64,000 bases of DNA from Limonium bicolor (Eukaryota; Streptophyta; Magnoliopsida; Caryophyllales; Plumbaginaceae): positions 84,128,300 to 84,192,299 of the forward strand of contig CM041777.1 of the NCBI GenBank assembly GCA_023374045.1. Direction: 5' to 3'. The notes below the pieces were generated by a model. The model saw nothing but the letters and a program-made list of their open reading frames with translations. It made no database searches and had not been told where the DNA came from. Of the stretch, positions 55,519 to 64,000 are shown in pieces. Made by a program: the position numbers and the translations under genes. The stretch's first letter is position 1, and each line of letters starts with the position of its first letter.

Positions 55519-56159
55519 GGTCGTCGATGCTAATCAAGTTTTCTTTCTGATGAAATTGGTTGAGGGGAATGGCAGTTGAGAGCCACCTTCGATTGATGCT
55601 AATCGGCTTCTATATTTGAACTGATTCGATGAAGGAGATTGTCAACACCATTTGGGTTCTCTGGTTGAGCAGTGACTTCCTGAGCGTGATCATGCACCAA
55701 GGCCCAGAAAGTGGCTTCAATGGTCATATCACTCAGAGCAATATCAATCGTCTGCAACCCTAAAGTAACCGTCATCGTAGCTAAAGTAAACATACTACAC
55801 CAATATGGAAAGCGGAGAACGGTAGCAGCATCTTTAATCTGATCGCTTGTAGACTAGAGTACCCCGTCTCTGTACCACCCATCGCTACCGATAGCACTAG
55901 CAAGCCAGCAAGAGCATCTATGGTATTCTTAAGGATCATACGAGACAGTAGACAAATAATAGCTAAAGAGGAGACTAAGAATCTTCCACCGATAAGGTGG
56001 TTTATTAAAAACCTTGAAAAACAAAACAAAGAAAGAACGACAAGAGATCAATCAGAGAGGACAATCATAGGTGAAGACGATAATTGAACGAGGGGAAGAC
56101 CATACCCTCTGACAAAGGAGGGTAAAGGCTACTCTCTTTTTGGATTACAACTAGAAAAT
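55519..56159. other. Unassigned sequence left of the copia element
   Basis: On the minus strand a frame around 55620-55790 reads ALSDMTIEATFWALVHDHAQ, continuing the protein-like character of 54471-55342. The family is unknown. The sequence continues after the copia element only as AT-rich DNA. Confidence 0.3.
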
Positions 56160-56164
56160 CTTCA

Positions 56165-56352
56165 TGTTAAATGTATTTAGAGAGATGTTTCTATGAATGT
56201 ACCATCGTATGTATTGATTATGTTGAGCCACACATTACATATGTATTTATACTGTACTGTAGAACATACTAGAATATGAGAGCTAGTCTCTTATTACAGA
56301 TATATCGATACTAAGGCCCAACACCTATCGGCCCATAACTACTGGGCTATCA
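56165..56352 (-). repeat. 3' LTR of the copia element
   Basis: This 188-bp LTR is TGTTAAATG...CTATCA on the plus strand. The polyprotein stop codon (minus strand TAG, 56339-56341) lies 12-14 bases inside this LTR, so the last codons overlap the polypurine tract and the LTR start. Confidence 0.95.
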
Positions 56353-59300
56353 TCCCCCCGCGGTCAATACGGCTTCGCAAAGGAAGTTTTGACCGAATCT
56401 GTGAGAAAGCCGAAGGAGAAAGGGATTTCGTGAGAACATCAGCAAGCTGAGCTGCGGCGGGAATGTGGACAACCGAAAGAGCTCCCATGGCAACGCGCTC
56501 TCGAACAAAATGATAATCCACAGCGACATGCTTCATCCGGCTATGAAAGACAGGATTTTTAGCCAGGTAAGTAGCACCTACATTGTCACAATATAATTTT
56601 AGGGGTTTTGCCAGACGAAACCCTAATTCGCGAAGTAAGCGAAGAACCCAAATTGTTTCAGCTGTAGCAATTGCAACTGCCTTATATTCTGCTTCAGTGG
56701 TTGATTTCGCAACCGTTTTCTGTTTTCTGGAGCTCCAGGAAATCATATGCGAACCAAGGAAGATACAAAATCCCGAGGTGGAGCGGCGGTCAAGAACAGA
56801 CCCAGCCCAGTCCGCATCAGAAAACACTGTCATGGAATCAATTGGAGTAGCTGGATAAAAGACCCCCAGACGTCGAGTATGATTCAGGTAACATAAAATA
56901 CGTTTTACCGCACTCCAATGATCAAGTTGAGGTTTATGCATGAACTGGCAGACCCGATTGACAGCATACTGAATATCGGGTCTAGTCATGGCCAGATACT
57001 GTAGAGAACCGACAATACTGCGGTATAGGGTAACATCTTTGAACAAAGGGGAATCTGTAGTATCTAAACAAGTGCTAGAAGAACTTGGTGTAGAAGCGGA
57101 TTTTGAACCTTGCATGTCTGCTTTCTGAAGAATTTCAGAAATATATTTTTCCTGTGTGAGTAAAACTCCTTCTGATGTCCTTTGTACTGTCACTCCCAAA
57201 AAATAGGAGAGGTTCCCTAGATCCTTGACAGGAAACCGTGACTGTAGTGACTGTTTAAGCTTGTTGAGAAGCAAAAGTGAGGAACCAGTGAGAAGAATAT
57301 CATCAACATATAGGAGTATGTAAACAATGTCATTTCCTTGTTTAAAAATAAACAAGGAGGGATCAGTAGTAGACATAGAGAAACCCAGATGAATGAGATA
57401 GCTGCTAAATGTAGAGTACCATGCTCTGGGTGATTGCTTAAGCCCATATAGGGCTTTTCTGAGTTTGCATACATGAGTAGGATGAGTCTGATCAATAAAC
57501 CCAGGGGGCTGTTTAACATAGACAGCCTCTTCAAGTTCCCCATTTAAAAAGGCATTTTGAATGTCCAAATGTTGTAGAGGCCAGTTCATTGAAATAGCAA
57601 GAGCTAAAACAGTTCTGATGGTTGTAACTTTGACCACAGGACTATAAGTGTCAAAATAATCTATCCCATAGGTCTGATTGAATCCTTGAGCCACTAGCCT
57701 GGCCTTCCTGCGTTCTATGGAACCGTCACTGTTTTTCTTGGTTTTCAGAATCCATTTCACACCTAGAACACTCATTCCTGGACTATGAGGAACCAGATCC
57801 CATGTCTTAGTGTGTATGAGAGCTGAATATTCCTTTTGAATGGCCTGTTTCCATTCTTCATATGCCTGTGCTTGTTTAAAAGTTGGTTCCTCTGGGATAG
57901 AGGAAGAGGGTAAGGTCTGTTCTGTAGACTGAGAATTCAGAGAGGTGGTATTACACCAAGGAATGGTGCCATCAGTTCTGGTAAAAGGTTTGTAGATATG
58001 TGCTCGTGCCCTGGTTATCATGGGGTGGGATGGGATGGGCTCTGGTAGAGGATCTGGTGTAGGGGAATGAGATACAGAGGGTAATGGGGTAGGAATATTG
58101 GTGGAGGTAGAAGGTGATGCTGGTATTGTAGTGGTGGGAGATGATGTGGGTAAATCTGTGGGAGAGGTTGGAGGTAAAGAATGTGGGATTAGAACTGGGA
58201 GAAGGGTGGTTGTCTCAGATTTGGAGGGAGAGACAAAAGAGGCTGTTGTGAGAGGGAAATGATCCTCATTAAAGATGACATCACGATTGATGTAAACTTT
58301 CTTAGAGGAAGGACAGTAGCACAAGTAGCCTTTGTGTTTAGGGGAATATCCAATGAAAACACAGAGTATGGATCTGAAGGCTAATTTGTGGGGATTTTGA
58401 GGTCTGAGGTTGGGCCAGCAAGCACAACCAAAAACCCTTAGGATAGTGTAATCTGGAGGGACATGAAACATTAGTTCATAGGGAGTTTGTATGAGAGCAA
58501 CTTTGTTGGAGTTCTGTTGCTTAGAAAAGCAGCAGTTCTAACAGCATGTGACCAAAAAACTGAAAGGCAGTTGAGAGAGTGAGACAGCATTGTTAATGCC
58601 TTATCCAGTAGATATCTGTTTTTAATTTCAACTGCCCCATTCTGTTGATGGGAATAGGGACAAGAAAATCGGTGAATAATCCCATGTGTAGTAGTCAACC
58701 TTCCAAGGGATAGAAACTCCCCTCCTCCATCTGTTTGAATACATTTGATTGTAGTGCCAAATTGAGTTTGAACAAGCTTCAGAAAAGCTTCAAATATGGT
58801 GTAAACATCTGATTTGTAGACCATAGGATATAACCAAATGTTTAGTATAGTATAGCATCTACTATCAACAAGAAAAATCTGTAGCCATCAACAGAGGTAT
58901 ATATGCAGGTCCCCAAACATCTAAGAACAGCAAATCAAATGGCCTAGATGATCTAGTATCTCTGAGATAGTGCGGGAGAGCATGATGCTTTCCTTGACAG
59001 CAACTATTACAAAATTCAGAGAACTTAGAATCTATAGATGGCAGAGCAAAATCAGAAATGATTTTATTTGTTATCAGACTAGAGGGATGCCCCAATCTCT
59101 TATGCCAAACAGCTGAGGTTGTCCTGGTTCCTGGAAACAATCTTGTAGTATTAGCCTGAGTGAGGGAACTTTGAGGTAGAACATAAACACCATCCTTAAC
59201 AGCTCCTTGTAGAAGAATTTTCCTGGTTGTAAGATCCTTCAACAGAAAACCAGAACCATAAACTCAAAACAAACATTGTTGTCAAGACAAAATTGCCTAA

Positions 59301-60549
59301 CAGAGATTAAATGTTTATTGAGTAAAGGAGAGTGATAGATCTTCTGGAGAATAAAGTCACCAGAGGGATGAGAAATTGAACCTGAGCCCTGATGAGTGAT
59401 AGGGAGCCCAGATCCATCCCCTAGAGTAACTGTATCATGTCCATGATACTCAGAATTTCCCAAATTCAACCGAGATAAATCTCCAGAGAAATGATGGCTT
59501 GCAGCAGTATCAGGTAGCCATTCAGAGTAGTTGTTGTTCCCAGTAGCATTTGCAGAGAAAGAGGGAGGTGGAAGATTCTGATAAGCTTGGTTGAAACGGT
59601 GATAGCAGACAGCAGCTGTGTGTCCTTTCTTTTGACAGATCTGGCAACTAGGACGAGTATCAGTCCCACCATTAAAATAAGTCCCTCGTCCTCCTCTTCC
59701 ACCTCCTCTTGAATAACCGCGCCCTCTATTACTCCCTCTGTTACTCTGATTAGATCCTCTTCCTTTTGACTGATTATTCTTTTTGAAGGAATCAGTAGAG
59801 TTTGTTTCAGTGGCATTTAAACAAACACTTTCTGTCACACTAGATTTAGACTGAGAGAGAATATCCTCATATATCAACAGATAGTTATAGATTTGAGTGG
59901 GGGAACAAACATCTGAGCGGGTGATTATGTTTGTTACAACAGCTTCATACTCACGGGGTAATCCTCTCAAGATATAAGACTGAAATTCACGATCTGAAAC
60001 AATGTGACCTGTTATTGCTAGAGATGATGATAAAATTTTGGCACGGTTAAAGTATGATGTAATGTCTTCTTCAGGTTTCTTAGAAATGCTAGCCATCTGT
60101 AAATGTAATTGACCAAGATGTGCTGCAGTTTGAGCAGAAAAGGAATGATGTAATGCTTCCCAAACTTGTTGAGATGTTTCGAGATCAATCACTTGGCTAG
60201 CTATTTCTTCAGTAAGAGAAAGAAATAGGACAGAAACAACTAGTTGATCCTGCTGTTTCCAGGTGAGATGATCAGGATTAGGTTCACCATTGTTCTGTGG
60301 GTTAGGACATGGGGTACTGCCATCGATATATTTGTAAAGATCATTACCTCTTAAAAATGGTAACAGCATTCCTTTCCAAAGCCGGAAATTGCTCGGTTTC
60401 AGCTTCACTAGGTGTGCTGCTGCTGTCATTATGGACTGAGAACTTGTGTTGTTGGTGCGTGCAGGTGTAGCAGATGTGACTTGGCCAAGAGCATTGCCGA
60501 TGCCCGATTGTGGAGTTTCAGGACTTTTATCAGTCGGAGGAGACGACAT
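56339..60549 (-). pseudogene. Copia gag-pol polyprotein, frame broken by small indels
   Basis: Gag begins at ATG 60547-60549 (LVKLKPSNFRLWKGMLLPFL), with a CCHC knuckle CQICQKKGHTAAVC near 59600-59650 and the protease box LPDTAASHHF near 59500. The gag-pre-integrase HHCC region (WHKRLGHPS, CNSCCQGKHH) is near 59120-58980. Integrase follows with LLFLDVWGP, QTDGGGEF and QQNGAVEIKNR. The long open frame 58471-56339 carries reverse transcriptase (AFLNGELEEAVYVKQPPGF; catalytic LLYVDDILL at 57300) and RNase H (SDADWAGSVLDRRSTSGF; LCDNVGATYL). Breaks: one base short near 59261 (A run on the plus strand), one near 58895, a 4-bp duplication near 58845 (tagtatagtatag), and one base short near 58487 (T run). 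Outside these points no frame loss is seen. The polyprotein makes particles, processes itself and copies and inserts the element; in this copy as written pol cannot be translated from gag. Lineage within copia (Ale/Retrofit-like) is tentative. Confidence 0.93.
56353..56359 (-). other. Polypurine tract of the copia element
   Basis: Minus-strand GGGGGGA sits immediately before the 3' LTR, where plus-strand DNA synthesis is primed. It is short but in the canonical place. Confidence 0.7.
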
Positions 60550-60633
60550 TGTAGGAAGAATGAAGAATATTAGAGAATTTGTAGATCTAGATCTAGATCC
60601 AGATCTGAAAATATAAAAGCAATCCCAGAGATA

Positions 60634-60645
60634 GCTCTGATACCA
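60634..60645 (-). other. Primer-binding site of the copia element (initiator tRNA-Met)
   Basis: Minus-strand TGGTATCAGAGC directly abuts the 5' LTR. This is the classical copia primer site complementary to the 3' end of initiator tRNA-Met. Confidence 0.92.
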
Positions 60646-60833
60646 TGTTAAATGTATTTAGAGAGATGTTTCTATGAATGTACCATCGTATGTATTGATT
60701 ATGTTGAGCCACACATTACATATGTATTTATACTGTACTGTAGAACATACTAGAATATGAGAGCTAGTCTCTTATTACAGATATATCGATACTAAGGCCC
60801 AACACCTATCGGCCCATAACTACTGGACTATCA
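60646..60833 (-). repeat. 5' LTR of the copia element
   Basis: 188 bp, identical to the 3' LTR except one base near its outer end (60828 region). Upstream of the gag ATG, 60585-60605 holds a short run of AGATCTAGATC-type repeats in the leader. Confidence 0.95.
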
Positions 60834-60838
60834 CTTCA

Positions 60839-61698
60839 AAGCTTTTGAGATTTTAAGTTTTCATAGGAAACTTACTATACATCTTGTTATGTCATATTTA
60901 TGGTGATCTATCTATCCTACTTAAACATCACTCTTGAAATTTATACCGACACAGAAATTTACCATATAGTTTAAAAATAATAAAAACGAATGAAATATTA
61001 TTAATATTTTTAAAATAATACGAGATCATAATATTTTATATCACAAATCAGAACCGCTTAAACTATTATCAACAACCCAATCAAATATTATTAAGGTGTC
61101 AAAACTTTCTTCAGCAATAACTGCAAGCCACACAAACTAAATGCGACTAGCTACAATAGACAATATACCTCCAGTTGAATGATAGCAGTAATCAATCTAC
61201 ATCAATCGCCATACCTTAAAAAATGACCAAATATGCAGCATACCCAACACCCCGAAAGACTCGCCCTCCGACAACGTACGTAATCTAAGATCTATATAAT
61301 TTGTGTATACACAGCATAATACTATATAAAAAAAAACATTGATTCAAGTGTCACATAAATTAAAACATGATTGTTTGTTTTATTTTTTAATAAACAATGA
61401 AACTAACATTAGATCAATGAAATTAGTTTTTTTTTTCTTCTAAAAACCAAATGAAAATAGTAAGAAAACTACCCAACCACTACACACATGCATCGTGGAA
61501 TTAATGTATGTGCATACACACGGTTATGGAATAGATCAAGAGCGCCGTCCAGAGACAGAAATCCAATTGATTTGGATCCATGGCATGTGATATAACCACT
61601 TTGATGAGCAAAATCTCGTCCAAACTCACTCTTTTTTAGGTCATACTAGTTTAAGGTATTTTAAGCATAAGCTTTTAGGCTTATTGACTACAATATAA
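60839..61698. other. AT-rich intergenic DNA
   Basis: No gene or RNA signature was recognised. It contains several A/T runs. Confidence 0.4.
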
Positions 61699-61939
61699 TA
61701 CTATTTCGTCTCATCAGGATTGCCCTCTTTGTTTTTTGACATGGTTTTCCATTAATATTTAACATATAAGATAATTTAATTTTCTATAAACTAAAATTGG
61801 CAAGACATAGTTTATTTTGTAAGGGATCTATTTGGCATAACTTAGATTCATAAAATTACTTCATCTTATATGTTAAACATTGAAATCAAACAACATGTTC
61901 AAATAGTAACCAGACATTCCAGATAAGACGAATGTAGTA
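61699..61939. mobile_element. Stowaway MITE, same family as 47995-48229
   Basis: Element 61701-61937 begins CTATTTCGTCTCATCAGGAT and ends with the inverted form (minus strand CTACATTCGTCTTATCTGGA). TA flanks it on both sides (61699-61700, 61938-61939). The interior TTTAACATATAAGATAATTT and ATCAAACAACATGTTCAAAT match the copies near 48 kb. Confidence 0.83.
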
Positions 61940-63017
61940 TAAAACAAACTTAATAGAGGCATTATTATTTTGTTATGGTGACACAATAACAAAACTTGAT
62001 TCAATCCATTGATAAATATAATTTTATTACATACTTAATAATCTCCAGTTTTTCTTCGCACTTTCTTTTTTCACCTAAAGTTCCTAAAAGTGAGTCAACT
62101 TCCACCATCAAATATTTTAAAACCTTAAACTCAATTATAGCCCAGAGCTATATAAAATAAAAGAAAGAAATTTTCAAAGATTCTGTGCAGTTTAATATGA
62201 ATATTATCAACTAGTTGATGCGAACAAGTATTTTCATCAATTTCAGTTGTTAGCTCACTATTTTTTTTTATTTAATTCTAACAATTATACTTACATTTAA
62301 CCGTTGACATCATTTAATATTATTCCTACAATTTCTTCTCACTTTTATTTGACAATTGTATCAATAACCACAAACATACTAAACACTTAAAATTAGATCC
62401 ATTAATAAACATCCTTTTAGATCAACATTTGGAGTATTGAAAAAACATCGTCTCAAACAATTTAGTTCTAGTAGTATAATTTCACATGGATCTATTTAAT
62501 AACTAATTTCTTTATGACTTCTAAACATTTTTTTTTATTTTGCCTATGATGACTTCTTGAACAATTTATAATCTAACACTAGTCTCTGATGAATATAGTC
62601 CATATCATGAACTAATCCGAAATTCTGATTCTAACCGACGTAACCAGTCAACTCAAGTCAACTCCCCTCACTCTCTTCCTCCTATCATTGAAGCAATTTC
62701 CTATATCTTCCATTCGGGTAAAATGGATGCTTAATTGAGAGCAGCAGCTGCCCGCCCTTAACACAGAGAAATTCATAGCAATAGCGTTGGGGACAATCTC
62801 CGGAATTTCAATAGTGCTTGTCTGCCTACACTGCTCGTAAAGAATTAAAGCGTCCAACCGAAAAGCAAGAAATTATGGGAAAATCGAGAAGAGAGAAGAA
62901 GGAAACAGGGACAGCAGTGCAGTGTGAACGAGTGTGTAATGTGTATCTGCGCGCGAGCGAGGAGACGAGGAAGAAGCAAAAAGGAAATATATCTCATTTT
63001 CGTCTTCCCGAATCTTT
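61940..63017. other. Intergenic DNA and upstream region of the OCTOPUS-like gene
   Basis: AT-rich to about 62600, then GC-richer. A short hydrophobic frame at 62735-62839 (EKFIAIALGTISGISIVLVC) is noted but not called. From 62870 the DNA is purine-rich (GAGAAGAGAGAAGAAGG), then switches to a CT-rich tract. Confidence 0.4.
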
Positions 63018-63240
63018 TCTTCTCGCATCTCTCTCTCTCTCCTCTCACCTCTCTCTATCTGTCTTTCTCTCCCTGTTCGTCCTGTCCGTTAGACACAGTA
63101 ATTTGCTTTCTTCTCCCACATCTGTCTCACTCTCACTCAACTGGAACCAGAGAGTAATGCGTTTGAGATAATTTAGCACGAGAAGAAAGGAAGCAGATGA
63201 GCTGTTCCTCTCATTCATCTGTGCGCGACCACCGCCGGTG
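63018..63240 (+). promoter_or_regulatory. CT-rich leader of the OCTOPUS-like gene
   Basis: A TCTCTCTC/CTCTCTCTAT pyrimidine tract (about 63028-63078) precedes the ATG at 63241. Such tracts are common in plant 5' leaders and core promoters. The exact transcription start is unknown. Confidence 0.5.
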
Positions 63241-64000
63241 ATGAATCCAGCAGTAGTGGAAGAGCAACAGCTGCCGCAGCCGCCTCAGCAAACGCAGCCC
63301 CACCGCATCTCCACGAGCTGCGACCCGCCATCCAGATGAACACTTCACCGGTTTCTGCCCCTCCTGCCTCTGTGAGCGTCTCGCCGTTTTAGACCAGTCC
63401 GCCCTCCCTCCGCCGCTATCCCCGCCGTACCCGCTCGTAAATCAGCTTCATCGGCCATCAATCCATCTTCCGATCAGCCACCGGCAACGGAACAACCCCA
63501 ACCCAAATCCTGCTGGAGAAAGACCCACATTTAGGACCAGACCAGGCTCATTCCTTCCGGAGCTCCGCCGTACCAAGTCATTCTCTGGTAGTGGTGGGAG
63601 AGGTGACGGAACCCGGTATCTTTGAGAGCCTCAGAGGAAGTCGTGTGACGTTAGAGGTCGGAGTACTCTGTGGACACTCTTTAACCAAGACGACGTGAAG
63701 CGTGTCGGTTCCTCTGCAAACCCTAAGAAGAAGACAACCACAACAACAACAACAATGAGGCCTCTGCTGCTGCTACTTGCACTTCTTCTAGAGTTGGAAT
63801 AGAGCAAACCAGGGAAGTCAAATTCAACTACAACGACCAGAGAAGTCTGGTGATCGAATTGGAAGAGGGAAAAGAGACGGTGAACGAGATTGAGGAGGAA
63901 ATACCACACCTATATCCGCGTAAAGTAGCCGAAACCTCTGAATAGAAGAGGTTGAAGAGCCAGTTTCTTCACCCAAGCAGCCGAAACCCAAGTTTTCCGG
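63241..64000 (+). pseudogene. OCTOPUS-like (DUF740) gene, 5' part, frame broken as written; cut by the window edge
   Basis: From ATG 63241 the frame reads MNPAVVEEQQLPQPPQQ, then PHRISTSCD, the characteristic start of OCTOPUS/OCTOPUS-like proteins. These are plasma-membrane-associated, polarly localised regulators of phloem (protoxylem/sieve element) differentiation in Arabidopsis. An extra C near 63324-63326 shifts to a second frame with FTGFCPSCLCERLAVLDQS and RPGSFLPELRRTKSFSG. A stop appears near 63623, then the second frame continues EPQRKSCDVRGRSTLWTLFN. Near 63716 reading moves to a third frame (EASAAATCTSSRVGIEQTRE, then VIELEEGKETVNEIEEE), and near 63942 it breaks again. Family proteins are single-exon, consistent with no introns here. 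The leader looks like that of a normal gene and the conserved blocks are well kept, so indel errors in the assembly are a serious alternative to true pseudogenisation. The gene continues past 64000. Confidence 0.85.

Larger units (their letters stand above)
56160..60838 (-). mobile_element. Young Ty1/copia retrotransposon, full length, minus strand
   Basis: The 188-bp LTRs (56165-56352 and 60646-60833) differ at one position (CTGGGCTATCA against CTGGACTATCA). The target duplication CTTCA is perfect (56160-56164, 60834-60838). Next to the 5' LTR on the minus strand is TGGTATCAGAGC, the initiator tRNA-Met primer site; a GGGGGGA polypurine tract adjoins the 3' LTR. The interior encodes gag, protease, integrase, reverse transcriptase and RNase H in copia order. 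Structure and LTR identity show a very recent insertion, but the frame is broken at several points. It lies between unassigned sequence on both sides. Confidence 0.96.

Noticed and set aside
57217..57543. Second minus-strand open frame overlapping copia reverse transcriptase
   Set aside because: It is a frame shadow of the 710-codon reverse transcriptase/RNase H frame.
62735..62839. Hydrophobic frame EKFIAIALGTISGISIVLVC as a last exon of a membrane protein
   Set aside because: Only about 30 codons, preceded by an in-frame stop, with no partner exon found upstream; chance is as likely.

Overview
The window is nuclear DNA of a flowering plant, probably a eudicot. Evidence: one spliced gene of about 20 exons with ordinary plant GT-AG introns, AT-rich intergenic DNA, and dense layers of plant-type transposable elements (Ty3/gypsy and Ty1/copia LTR elements, L1-type LINEs with a C-terminal RNase H, Stowaway, Tourist-like and hAT MITEs, large foldback elements). 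I see no bacterial, phage or CRISPR content, and the species cannot be named from sequence alone.

Layout. 1-4044: the edge of a long LTR, a TRM3/TARBP1-type tRNA ribose methyltransferase pseudogene split by a MITE with a TTA duplication, an AT microsatellite and a decayed hAT-like MITE. 4045-8381: a complete 4.3-kb solo LTR with perfect TTAAT target duplication, carrying six hairpin-forming 34-nt units every 70-72 bp. 9177-14109: a 4.9-kb foldback element with roughly 0.75-0.8-kb inverted arms, a palindrome inside each arm, and a core built of 71/98-bp tandem monomers arranged in a 780-bp higher-order repeat. I regard this as the best candidate for an undescribed element. 14270-25368: the main gene, a WD40 propeller protein like MABP1/WDR62, starting 160 bp from the foldback element.

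25369-36267: intergenic DNA without a recognisable gene, holding an inverted-repeat element (about 30098-31290), a second solo LTR (31402-33898) with an hAT MITE inside it, and a 1.3-kb near-complete palindrome (34624-35927). 36268-42556: a gag-only gypsy element (TR-GAG-like) with two 1.5-kb LTRs. 44035-54470: three decayed LINE segments plus nested Stowaway MITEs. 56160-60838: a very young copia element (LTRs 187/188 identical, perfect CTTCA duplication) whose gag-pol frame is nevertheless broken several times. 63241-64000: the start of an OCTOPUS-like (DUF740) gene, also broken several times, behind a CT-rich leader.

A theme runs through the window. The WD40 gene, the young copia element and the OCTOPUS-like gene all show very short frame breaks, in the WD40 gene and copia mostly single missing bases in short runs, while splice sites, LTRs and target duplications are intact. 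Residual indel errors of a lightly polished long-read assembly explain this at least as well as biological decay, so the pseudogene labels on copia and OCTOPUS should be read with that in mind. The TRM3-like copy and the LINEs look truly dead.
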